Assembly: GCA_937926065.1 (NCBI GenBank)
Contig: CALANM010000011.1
Coordinates: 1-22,107, forward strand
Source of the DNA: an uncultured Microbacterium sp.
GTDB lineage: Bacteria > Actinomycetota > Actinomycetes > Actinomycetales > Microbacteriaceae
Reading direction: 5' to 3'
DNA: 22,107 nucleotides
In this document: positions 10,284-16,466 of the stretch, piece after piece
Numbering within the stretch: the stretch's first letter is position 1
Layout: every line of letters starts with the position of its first letter
Program-made: the position numbers and the translations under genes
Notes under the pieces: generated by a model
Told to the model about the DNA's origin: nothing
What the model saw: only the letters and a program-made list of their open reading frames with translations
Databases searched by the model: none

Positions 10284-11248
10284 CGGACGTTCTCCTCGGT
10301 CTCGTCGGCACGCTCCCCTGCCAGCAGCAGGTAGAGGACCGCCATGCGCACCGAGACTCCGTTCGCGACTTGCTCGAGCACGGTCGACCGCGGTGAATCG
10401 GCGGCGTCGGCGGAGATCTCCAGGCCACGGTTCATCGGGCCGGGGTGCATGACAATGCTATCGCGCGGAAGAGAGGCCAGGCGCTCGGAGTCGAGACCCC
10501 AGCGACGCGAATACTCCCGTTCAGTAGGGAAATACGCCGCGTTCATGCGCTCGAGCTGGATTCTCAGCATCATGACAGCGTCCGGAGCGGCGGCGACCGC
10601 CTCGTCGAGGTCGTACACGACGGCGGCAGGCCATGCCGAGACATCCTGCGGCACGAGCGTGGGCGGAGCGACGAGCGTGACGCGGGCGCCGAGCGTCGTC
10701 AGCAGCCACACATTCGAGCGCGCCACGCGAGAGTGCAGCACATCGCCGACGATCGCGACGTGCAGGCCGGAGAGATCGCGACCGCGGCTGTCGTCGCCGA
10801 ACGTCCGCTTGCGCAGCGTGAAGGCGTCGAGGAGCGCCTGCGTCGGGTGCTCGTGCGTGCCGTCGCCGGCGTTGACGACACCGGCCGAGATCCAGCCGCT
10901 CGTCGCGAGCGTGTGCGGCGCGCCGGACGCGCCGTGGCGGATCACGACGGCATCCGCACCCATTGCCTGAAGCGTCTGGGCCGTGTCCTGCAGCGACTCC
11001 CCCTTCGAGACCGACGAGCCCTTCGCGGAGAAGTTGATGACGTCGGCGGAGAGTCGCTTGGCTGCGGCCTCGAAGGAGATTCGCGTGCGGGTGGAGTCCT
11101 CGAAGAAGAGGTTCACGACGGTCCTGCCGCGAAGGGTCGGAAGCTTGCGGATCTCGCGCGACTGCGTGTCGCGCATGTCCTCGGCAACATCGAGGATGCG
11201 CAGCGCCTGTGCGCGATCGAGTGTCTTGGTGTCGAGCAGGTGCCTCAT
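10280..11248 (-). CDS. pyrB: Aspartate carbamoyltransferase catalytic subunit
   Basis: Condenses carbamoyl phosphate with L-aspartate. The product is 322 residues. The carbamoyl-phosphate loop FFEDSTRTRISFE (Ser52-Arg56), the mobile lysine loop SSVSKGES (Lys82), HEHPTQALLD (His134-Gln137) and the aspartate-side motif VMHPGPMNRG near residue 280 are all present. There is no pyrI regulatory-subunit gene next to it, as usual in actinobacteria. The start ATG shares one base with the pyrR stop (TGATG), so the two are probably translationally coupled. Confidence 0.98.
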   Translation of the reverse strand: MRHLLDTKTLDRAQALRILDVAEDMRDTQSREIRKLPTLRGRTVVNLFFEDSTRTRISFEAAAKRLSADVINFSAKGSSVSKGESLQDTAQTLQAMGADAVVIRHGASGAPHTLATSGWISAGVVNAGDGTHEHPTQALLDAFTLRKRTFGDDSRGRDLSGLHVAIVGDVLHSRVARSNVWLLTTLGARVTLVAPPTLVPQDVSAWPAAVVYDLDEAVAAAPDAVMMLRIQLERMNAAYFPTEREYSRRWGLDSERLASLPRDSIVMHPGPMNRGLEISADAADSPRSTVLEQVANGVSVRMAVLYLLLAGERADETEENVR

Positions 11249-11817
11249 CAGCCGATCGTCACCTCCTCGACGCCGTCGACCGCGTCCAGGCGGACGTTGA
11301 CGCGCTCGTCACGGGCGCTGGGAAGGTTCTTCCCCACGAAATCGGGACGGATCGGAAGCTCGCGGTGCCCGCGATCCACGAGGATCGCGAGGCGCACGAC
11401 CGAGGGGCGCCCGATGTCGTTCAAGGCGTCGAGGGCCGCCCGGATGGAGCGCCCCGAGAACAGGACGTCGTCGACGAGGACGACGGTCCGGCTGTCGATG
11501 CCGCCCGCTGGAATCTGCGTCGGCTGCGGCGTCCGGGTGGGGTTCCGGTGAAGATCGTCACGATACATCGTGACGTCGAGCGACCCCACGGGGACGGTCG
11601 TGCCTGAGAACTCGCTGATGAGCGAGCCGATGCGCTCGGCGAGGGCGACGCCGCGCGTCGGAATGCCGAGAAGCACCAGGTTCTCGGGGCCCCTGTTGGA
11701 CTCGAGGATCTCGTGTGAGATCCGAGTCAATGCGCGGGCGATGTCGGCGCTGTGCAGAACGGTGCGTGACGTGGCAGCGTGAGGCTGCTCACTCGGCGGA
11801 TCGCCGGGCATGCTCAT
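11248..11817 (-). CDS. pyrR: Pyrimidine operon regulator PyrR (RNA-binding, PRTase fold)
   Basis: PyrR binds a hairpin in pyr mRNA when UMP/UTP is high and lowers expression of the operon; many homologues also have some uracil phosphoribosyltransferase activity. The 189-residue protein has the PRPP-binding loop TVVLVDDVLFSGRS (111-124), the flexible-loop region around DVTMYRDDLHRNPT (81-94), and the family's C-terminal LAILVDRGHRELPIRPDFVGK. The first ~18 residues are a short, probably disordered extension. The ATG at 11817 is preceded by GAAGGGAG at seven bases; Met3 is a possible alternative. It is the first gene of the pyr operon, and its leader carries a hairpin that fits PyrR's own binding consensus. 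Confidence 0.97.
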   Translation of the reverse strand: MSMPGDPPSEQPHAATSRTVLHSADIARALTRISHEILESNRGPENLVLLGIPTRGVALAERIGSLISEFSGTTVPVGSLDVTMYRDDLHRNPTRTPQPTQIPAGGIDSRTVVLVDDVLFSGRSIRAALDALNDIGRPSVVRLAILVDRGHRELPIRPDFVGKNLPSARDERVNVRLDAVDGVEEVTIG

Positions 11818-11833
11818 GTCGCCGCTCCCTTCT

Positions 11834-11849
11834 CCGCCTCACAGGACGG
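11834..11849 (-). promoter_or_regulatory. Candidate PyrR-binding hairpin in the pyrR leader
   Basis: The leader RNA reads CCGUCCUGUGAGGCGG. CCG pairs with CGG, CC with GG, U is bulged and the loop is UGUGA. The core UCCUGUGAGGC fits the PyrR RNA-binding consensus UCCNGNGAGGY known from Bacillus at every fixed position. The Shine-Dalgarno sequence (11825-11832) follows two bases later. CCUU at 11855-11858 can pair with AAGG of the Shine-Dalgarno, giving a lower stem that would hide it. This fits the translational repression reported for mycobacterial PyrR. The fold was worked out by hand. Confidence 0.7.
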
Positions 11850-11860
11850 GGTTAAAGGTT

Positions 11861-11878
11861 GCTGGATACGGCTCCAGC
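11861..11878 (-). other. Second hairpin upstream in the pyrR leader/promoter region
   Basis: GCTGGA-GCCGTA-TCCAGC on the minus strand is a perfect 6-bp inverted repeat with a six-base loop, just before the PyrR hairpin. It is either a leader-RNA element or a DNA element, depending on where transcription starts. The only -10-like hexamer nearby on this strand is TAGGCT (11876-11881), which overlaps it and lacks a good -35. Confidence 0.4.
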
Positions 11879-11921
11879 CTAGCGGAACGACCTCCCCGTC
11901 CGGACGCGGTCAGCGCGATGG

Positions 11922-11950
11922 TTGACACCTAGCAACACTAGGCCTAGCAT
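11922..11950 (+). promoter_or_regulatory. Near-consensus promoter of padR, apparently leaderless
   Basis: TTGACA (11922-11927) is a perfect -35 box, followed after exactly 17 bases by TAGCAT (11945-11950) as the -10 box. Transcription would start near 11957-11959, and the GTG start codon of padR is at 11959. The mRNA would therefore have almost no 5' leader, and there is no Shine-Dalgarno sequence upstream of the GTG. Leaderless genes are common in actinobacteria. Confidence 0.8.
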
Positions 11951-11957
11951 CACTAGG
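11928..11957 (+). repeat. Tandem palindromic operator (two abutting 15-bp units) at the padR promoter
   Basis: CCTAGCAACACTAGG (11928-11942) is followed without gap by CCTAGCATCACTAGG (11943-11957), which differs at one base. Each unit is an inverted repeat, CCTAG-N5-CTAGG. The junction makes a further palindrome, CTAGGCCTAG, and the outer ACACCTAG/CTAGGTGT arms (11925-11960) are also symmetric about the same centre. Four CTAG tetramers in 28 bases is striking in such a GC-rich genome. The units fill the spacer, cover the -10 box and reach the start site, so a bound PadR dimer pair would block the polymerase. Most likely the autorepression site. Confidence 0.8.
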
Positions 11958-11958
11958 T

Positions 11959-12297
11959 GTGAACGCAGAAGCACTCAAAGGCCACCTCGATCTGCTCGTG
12001 CTCGCCGTGGTGTCGTCGGGTCCCATTCATGGGTACGGCGTCATCGAAGGGCTGAGGACGCGCAGCGAGGGCACGTTCGATCTCGCCGAAGGCACCGTGT
12101 ACCCGGTCCTCCACCGCCTTGAGCGGGCGGGCCTCCTGCAGCACGAGTGGTCGGAGGCGTCCGGGCGACGCCGCAAGCTCTACTCCCTCACCACACAAGG
12201 CGAAGCGAAGCTCGCAGAACGCCGCCGGGGCTGGCGCGAGTTCGCAGAGGCCGTCGAATCCGTCCTGAGGAGGAACCCGTGGCCGCAGACGGCCTGA
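11959..12297 (+). CDS. PadR-family transcriptional repressor
   Basis: A 112-residue winged-helix regulator of the short PadR class. Typical features in order are LKGHLDLLVLAVVSSGPIHGYGVIEGL (7-32), the recognition helix LAEGTVYPVLHRLERAGLL (42-60), and the wing SGRRRKLYSLTTQGEAKLAE (68-87). A short C-terminal helix (89-103) serves for dimerisation. The start is GTG at 11959: the family begins here and the promoter places the transcription start almost on it. It overlaps the following HAAS gene by 19 bases. In this kind of pair the PadR protein usually represses its own operon and releases on an inducer, often a toxic compound or envelope stress; the inducer here is unknown. Confidence 0.95.
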   Translation: MNAEALKGHLDLLVLAVVSSGPIHGYGVIEGLRTRSEGTFDLAEGTVYPVLHRLERAGLLQHEWSEASGRRRKLYSLTTQGEAKLAERRRGWREFAEAVESVLRRNPWPQTA

Positions 12298-13091
12298 TCA
12301 CCGAGTATCTGAGCGTCCTCGACGGTCGCCTCCGCACTCGGCGGGATCGCCACGATCTCCTCGACGAGATCGCCGATCACCTCTACAGCGCCGTCGAGCG
12401 ACTCGAATCGCTCGGCATCGACCGCGAGACCGCCGAACGCCGAACTCTGGCGCGCTTCGGCGAGCCGCGCCTCGTGGCATCCCTCCTCACATCCGTTCCA
12501 TCGAAAGGAAGCACTGTGTCGTTGTTCTTCTCCCGCCACCTCGGAGCTCTCTCCGCCGTCGCCGGCGTCCTCTGGGCCGCAGCGGTCGTGTTCACCTACT
12601 ACGGCTACACCGCGCTCAGCGGCTCTTGGACCAGTGAGCGATACCTCACCTCCGCTGTCGTCGTCGGTCTCGCCTGCTTCTTCACGGTGGCCGTCCTCAT
12701 CGGCCTCAATGTGCGCGCCATCGGTCGCGTCGACCCACCCACGGTCGCGATCGCCGTCATCGGACTGCTCGCGGCCTTCACCGGCACCGTGCTGTCATGG
12801 GTCATCGTCGTGTGGCTGCCGCTCATGGCGACAGCCGTGACGTGGACGATGCTGCGTGCACGACGCGCGCACGCTGGTTCGCGCACCTTCGCGACCGTGC
12901 TGCTGGTGGCCATGCCACTGCTTGCGATCGCATCGATCGTGGTGCCGCTCGTCGGCGTCATCGCCGACCTCGACGTGGAGGCCGGCGCGTGGCTCGTGGT
13001 GGCGGGCGTCGCCGTCGTCCTGTTCGCCGCCCTCATCGATATCGCAGTGCGCCTCGCGACGCGGGTGCGGTCGGCCGCCCTGACCGCCTGA
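12279..13091 (+). CDS. HAAS (DUF1700-like) domain multispanning membrane protein
   Basis: A 270-residue protein co-transcribed with padR. The N-terminal ~72 residues form a HAAS-type helical domain: LITEYLSVLDGRLRTRRDRHDLLDEIADHLYSAVERL followed by GIDRETAERRTLARFGEPRLVA, the repeated 'ETAERRTLARFG' pattern typical of this family. A linker leads to about six hydrophobic segments (roughly 88-110, 122-144, 154-172, 173-192, 203-228, 236-258). The GTG at 12279 is chosen because AGGAGG (12268-12273) stands five bases before it. The frame remains open upstream to 12147 but there reads the wrong frame of padR. HAAS domains are thought to act as signalling or interaction modules beside PadR regulators. 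The role of this membrane part (sensor, transporter partner or envelope factor) cannot be read from sequence. Confidence 0.88.
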   Translation: MAADGLITEYLSVLDGRLRTRRDRHDLLDEIADHLYSAVERLESLGIDRETAERRTLARFGEPRLVASLLTSVPSKGSTVSLFFSRHLGALSAVAGVLWAAAVVFTYYGYTALSGSWTSERYLTSAVVVGLACFFTVAVLIGLNVRAIGRVDPPTVAIAVIGLLAAFTGTVLSWVIVVWLPLMATAVTWTMLRARRAHAGSRTFATVLLVAMPLLAIASIVVPLVGVIADLDVEAGAWLVVAGVAVVLFAALIDIAVRLATRVRSAALTA

Positions 13092-13105
13092 TTCGCATCC
13101 GGACC

Positions 13106-13141
13106 AAGATCGGCCGTTACCTTCCGGGGCCGGCCGATCTT
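13106..13141. terminator. Bidirectional terminator between the HAAS gene and the MBL-Rieske gene
   Basis: AAGATCGGCCG (13106-13116) and CGGCCGATCTT (13131-13141) are perfect 11-bp inverted repeats around a 14-base loop. They lie between two convergent genes that stop at 13091 and 13147. The A-rich outer ends give a short U-run on either transcript (GATCUU then CGUCUUC on the plus strand). It can serve both directions. Confidence 0.75.
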
Positions 13142-13146
13142 CGTCT

Positions 13147-14742
13147 TCAGCGCTGCGTCGTCACGGCGCCCGCGGAGATCTCCGCTGACTGCGCTGCGTC
13201 GTGCCCGTTCGTGCGCGACGCCCGAATCGGGTGGCCCTGCGTCGTGAGGCATCGGCCCGACGCGAGATCCCACTTCCAGTCGTGCAGCGAGCAGGTCAGC
13301 ACGCCGTCTTCGATCTTGCCCGTCTTCGTGAGGTCGGCGCGCAGATGCGGGCAGCGACGCTGCACGGTCCAGCCGCCGATCTCGGCATCCTCCGTCTGGT
13401 CGGACTGCTCGGCATACCAGTTCTCGACGTACTCGATGCGGTCACGTGACAGGCACTTGAGGAAGGTCGTGAGGAACTCGTTGAACTTGCCGCTTCGTCC
13501 GACCTCGAACTGCATCGACAGGAAGATGGAGTTCGACCAGTCGATCTCGTGATCGGCGATGTTGGTCGACACGAGGTCTGCGGGGATCGTGTACCAGTAC
13601 ACGCACTCCTCGCCCGCGTACTCACGGACCTTCGCCTTCGGGAAGTCGACCACCATGTCGAGCTCTCCGATGCGGAACCGCACGTTGCCGCCCACGCCGT
13701 TGCGGATCGTGCGCGCGCGCCGAAGAAGCGGCTCCCACCACTCCTTGATCGCCTGAAGCATCTCGGCCGGCGGGAGCACCGCGGCACGCGACGCCTCCTC
13801 GGCGCGGATCTCGTCCTGGCGCGAGTCGCGCTGCTCGGCGAGGTACTCCCACTTGCGGTCGAAGACCCGGTCGATCTCGGCGTCGGTGTAGAGGGTCTGC
13901 GTCACCGAGACCTGCCCGTCGACGATGTCGACCTGCGTGCCCGGCACGAACTCGTAGCCCTTCTGCTCAGGACGCAGCTCCCGCATGTGAGCGAGGAACT
14001 CCCGCTGGTCCGTGAAGATCGAGTCGTCCTGAAGCCCCGTGCCGTTGAAGCGGAAGAGCTCCTCGCGGAGGAACATCGGCGGTCCCGCCATCGGGAACAC
14101 GTGCGGCGCGTCGACCTTCTCGATGTAGTACATCGCGCGCTTGTTCTGCGCGTCGCGCTTGAGCTTGGCGAAGTTCTGCTTCGCGTCCTGCGGAAGGTCG
14201 TAGACCATCGGCCACCAGATGGCACCCGACACCTGCGTGAAGTACGCGTCCGGCTTGCTGAACCCGAGGAGCTTCTCGAGATCGAGCGGGTGCGAGTCGT
14301 TCTGGTTGAGAATGCTGGCGGTCGGATCCTCCACACTCAGCGACGAGTCGCCGATAGGGCCGTCGCTCGGCGCGCGCAGCGGCGTGACCATGAGCCGCAT
14401 GTCGCCGAACTCGAGCGGGACTCCGGCCTCGGTGTAGACGATGTTCTCGTAGCCGAGATTGCGGAGGTCGTTCTCGAGGTCGTCGGTCGGGTACTCAGGG
14501 AGCAGCACGGGGATGTCGGAGCGCACGTAGCGACGCAGGAGCGCGGGATCGAAGTGGTCGCGGTGCCGGTGCGAGATGTAGAGGAAGTCGGCGGCCCCGA
14601 AGCGCTCCCAGTCGAGTGCGCGGTTGTCGGGGAACGGAAACCAGGAGCCGAAGAAGCTCGGGCCGATGACCGGGTCGCAGAGAATGCTTCCGCCGGTCGT
14701 CTCGATGAACATTCCGGCATGTCCGAGTCCAGTGATGCGCAC
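13147..14742 (-). CDS. Metallo-beta-lactamase-fold / Rieske [2Fe-2S] two-domain protein (CMAH-like parts)
   Basis: A 531-residue probable oxidoreductase or hydrolase. The N-terminal domain is a UlaG-like metallo-beta-lactamase fold: GLGHAGMFIETTGGSILCDPVI (5-26), then HRHRDH (58-63), the HxHxDH dinuclear metal site. The middle (~280-450) is not recognised. At the C-terminus a Rieske cluster motif is complete: Cys464-x-His466, 17 residues, Cys484-x-x-His487. The only familiar pairing of these two domains is CMP-N-acetylneuraminate hydroxylase (CMAH) and relatives, where as I recall the Rieske part is first; here it is last. The start is taken as GTG 14742, eight bases after AGGAGG; a longer frame to 14769 is less likely. 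No signal peptide is seen. It stands alone, 101 bases after nusB, with only a weak TAGACT -10 box (14771-14776). No partner ferredoxin or reductase lies nearby. The substrate is unknown. Confidence 0.85.
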   Translation of the reverse strand: MRITGLGHAGMFIETTGGSILCDPVIGPSFFGSWFPFPDNRALDWERFGAADFLYISHRHRDHFDPALLRRYVRSDIPVLLPEYPTDDLENDLRNLGYENIVYTEAGVPLEFGDMRLMVTPLRAPSDGPIGDSSLSVEDPTASILNQNDSHPLDLEKLLGFSKPDAYFTQVSGAIWWPMVYDLPQDAKQNFAKLKRDAQNKRAMYYIEKVDAPHVFPMAGPPMFLREELFRFNGTGLQDDSIFTDQREFLAHMRELRPEQKGYEFVPGTQVDIVDGQVSVTQTLYTDAEIDRVFDRKWEYLAEQRDSRQDEIRAEEASRAAVLPPAEMLQAIKEWWEPLLRRARTIRNGVGGNVRFRIGELDMVVDFPKAKVREYAGEECVYWYTIPADLVSTNIADHEIDWSNSIFLSMQFEVGRSGKFNEFLTTFLKCLSRDRIEYVENWYAEQSDQTEDAEIGGWTVQRRCPHLRADLTKTGKIEDGVLTCSLHDWKWDLASGRCLTTQGHPIRASRTNGHDAAQSAEISAGAVTTQR

Positions 14743-14843
14743 GTGTAGAACCTCCTCGACGGGCACCACGAGTCTATGCGGTGGCGACCGTCCTGGCCTG
14801 AGAGCCGGCCGTGCTCGACCGGGTCGTTGACGATCGGGGCTGA

Positions 14844-15254
14844 TCAGCTCGCCCGCGCGATGCGCGCCAGCACCCCGTGGACGAACGATCCTGAATCATC
14901 GGTCGAGAGCTCCTTGGCGAGCTCGACGGCCTCGTCGATCGCGACAGCGGTGGGCACCGCGTCGTTGAAGAGAATCTCCCACACGCCGATCCGCAGCACG
15001 GCGCGGTCGACCGCGGGCATCCGCTCCAGCTTCCAGTCGCGTGCGTGCGTGACGATCTGCTCGTCGATCTCCTCGCGGTTGTCGATGATGCCGTCGACGA
15101 TCTCACGGGCGTACAGCCAGGACGCCTCGCGGGCCGGCTCGTTCGCAGCGCGCTTGGCCTCCGCGGCGAGCGTCGAGGCGAGGTCGTCCCCGCGCACGTC
15201 GCTCTGGTAGAGGATGTCGAGGGCGCGCTTGCGCGCCTTGCTTCGGGCGCTCAC
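14844..15254 (-). CDS. nusB: Transcription antitermination factor NusB
   Basis: NusB binds boxA RNA with NusE (S10) to prevent early termination in rRNA operons. The 136-residue all-helical protein shows the family pattern ARSKARKRALDILYQSDVRG at the start, YAREIVDGIIDNREEIDEQI in the middle, and VDRAVLRIGVWEILFNDAVPTAVAIDEAVELAKELSTDDSGSFVHGVLARI at the end. GTG at 15254 is one base after the efp stop (TGA-G-GTG), so nusB is probably coupled to efp. Open codons further upstream, to 15452, are in the wrong frame of efp. The Shine-Dalgarno is weak. Confidence 0.96.
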   Translation of the reverse strand: MSARSKARKRALDILYQSDVRGDDLASTLAAEAKRAANEPAREASWLYAREIVDGIIDNREEIDEQIVTHARDWKLERMPAVDRAVLRIGVWEILFNDAVPTAVAIDEAVELAKELSTDDSGSFVHGVLARIARAS

Positions 15255-15255
15255 C

Positions 15256-15816
15256 TCAGTTGACTCGGCCGAGGTAGTCACCCGTGCGGGTGTCGACCTT
15301 GACCTTCGTGCCGGTCTCGAGGAAGAGCGGGACCTGGATCTCGTAGCCGGTCTCGACGGTGGCCGGCTTGGTGCCGGCCGACGAGCGGTCGCCCTGCAGG
15401 CCGGGCTCGGTGTACGTGATCTCGAGGACGACCGAGGCGGGAAGATCGACATACAGCGGCGTCCCGTTGTTGAGCGCGATCGTGACCTGCTGGTTCTCGA
15501 GCAGGAAGTTCGCCGCGTCGCCGACGGTGGCGGCCGGGACGTTGATCTGGTCGTAGTCGCTCATGTCCATGAACACGAAGCTGTCGCCGTCGTTGTACAG
15601 GTAGGTGAAGTCACGGCGGTCGACGTTCTCGATGTCGATCTTCGTGCCCGCGTTGTAGGTCTTGTCGACGACCTTGCCTGTGAGCACGTTCTTGAGCTTC
15701 GTGCGGACGAATGCTCCGCCCTTGCCCGGCTTGACGTGCTGGAACTCGACGACGCTCCAGAGCTGACCGTCGATCTTGAGGACGACGCCGTTCTTGATGT
15801 CTGCGGTGGTTGCCAT
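15256..15816 (-). CDS. efp: Translation elongation factor P
   Basis: EF-P binds between the P and E sites of the ribosome and rescues stalling at consecutive prolines. The 186-residue protein has the KOW-like N-terminal domain (TADIKNGVVLKIDGQLWSVVEFQHVKPGKGGAF), two OB domains, and the conserved C-terminal GTKVKVDTRTGDYLGR. The tip of the tRNA-contacting loop is PGKGGA with Lys32. Many actinobacteria have PGKGPA and use an unmodified lysine; no epmA, ymfI or earP modification gene lies in this window. The ATG at 15816 is chosen by family alignment; the Shine-Dalgarno is weak. It is the first gene of an efp-nusB pair. Confidence 0.97.
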   Translation of the reverse strand: MATTADIKNGVVLKIDGQLWSVVEFQHVKPGKGGAFVRTKLKNVLTGKVVDKTYNAGTKIDIENVDRRDFTYLYNDGDSFVFMDMSDYDQINVPAATVGDAANFLLENQQVTIALNNGTPLYVDLPASVVLEITYTEPGLQGDRSSAGTKPATVETGYEIQVPLFLETGTKVKVDTRTGDYLGRVN

Positions 15817-15890
15817 GAGCGTGGAGATTCCGTTCGGTGAGGGATTCGGTGGCCGGGATGGCACGGCGATCGCGCGACGGCCGACAGTCG

Positions 15891-15896
15891 ATTCTA
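15891..15896 (-). promoter_or_regulatory. Probable -10 box of the efp-nusB promoter
   Basis: TAGAAT lies in the only gap between aroQ and efp, 74 bases before the efp start. The -35 region would fall inside the aro terminator hairpin and is poor (GCGTGA at 17 bases). Placement right after a terminator and before a new gene pair supports it. Confidence 0.45.
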
Positions 15897-15906
15897 AAGG
15901 AAGCGC

Positions 15907-15922
15907 CGGGCGTTCACGCCCG
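15907..15922 (-). terminator. Terminator of the aro operon
   Basis: CGGGCG-TGAA-CGCCCG on the minus strand is a perfect 6-bp GC stem with a tetraloop, 33 bases after the aroQ stop. GCGCTTCCTTT follows as a U-rich tail. It separates the aro genes from efp-nusB. Confidence 0.7.
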
Positions 15923-15954
15923 CGGGGCAGTCCAGACGCGTCCCGCGAGGCGCC

Positions 15955-16413
15955 TCATGCGCCGTCGACGCTTTCGATCGCGTCGATGAGCTCGCTCGTC
16001 GCGCGGGCGTAGCCGGTGACGCCCTCGCCGATGACGTGCACGCGTGCGACATCGCGCACGTAGGAATGATGACGGAACTTCTCGCGTGCGTAGACGTCGG
16101 AGATGTGCACCTCCGCCACGGGCAGTCCGACGCCGCTGAGGGCGTCTCGCAGCACGACCGACGTGTGGGTCAGCCCGCCGGGATTGATGACGATCCCTGA
16201 GCAGTCCTCGCGAGCCGCGTGGATCGAGTCGATCAGCACACCCTCGTGGTTGCTCTGCACGGCGCGCACGTCGTAGCCGCGCTCGGCCGCCACCCGGGTG
16301 ACCAGCGCCTCGACGTCGGCGAGGGTCTCGCGCCCGTAGATGTCGGGCTCGCGCGTACCCAGCAGGTTCAGGTTGGGACCGTTGACGAGCAGGATTCGGC
16401 GAGGCGTGGTCAC
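15955..16413 (-). CDS. aroQ: 3-dehydroquinate dehydratase, type II
   Basis: Third step of the shikimate pathway: 3-dehydroquinate to 3-dehydroshikimate. The 152-residue type II enzyme shows ILLVNGPNLNLLGTREPDIYG (Arg21 and Tyr26 of the catalytic lid), QSNHEG (53-58), INPGGLTHTSVVLRDAL (76-92) and the catalytic histidine in EVHISD (His103). Start is GTG 16413 with AGGG seven to eight bases upstream. It is last in the aro block, 53 bases after aroB; that gap has the palindrome GGCTCGAGCC. In M. tuberculosis a pepQ gene follows; here efp follows directly. Confidence 0.97.
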   Translation of the reverse strand: MTTPRRILLVNGPNLNLLGTREPDIYGRETLADVEALVTRVAAERGYDVRAVQSNHEGVLIDSIHAAREDCSGIVINPGGLTHTSVVLRDALSGVGLPVAEVHISDVYAREKFRHHSYVRDVARVHVIGEGVTGYARATSELIDAIESVDGA

Positions 16414-16466
16414 GTCAGAACCCTATCGGCTCGAGCCTTCCGGCCGTCGACGCCCGCCAGCGTCCC

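Noticed and set aside
12147..12278. Longer N-terminus for the HAAS protein
   Set aside because: These codons read padR in a wrong frame; AGGAGG five bases before GTG 12279 marks the true start.
13549..14748. A 399-codon plus-strand frame opposite the MBL-Rieske gene
   Set aside because: No family resemblance; the opposite strand has intact metal and iron-sulphur motifs and a good ribosome-binding site.
16429..16438. Palindrome GGCTCGAGCC between aroB and aroQ as a terminator or operator
   Set aside because: A 10-base palindrome without a loop or U-tract in a GC-rich genome is weak evidence, and aroB-aroQ are probably co-transcribed.
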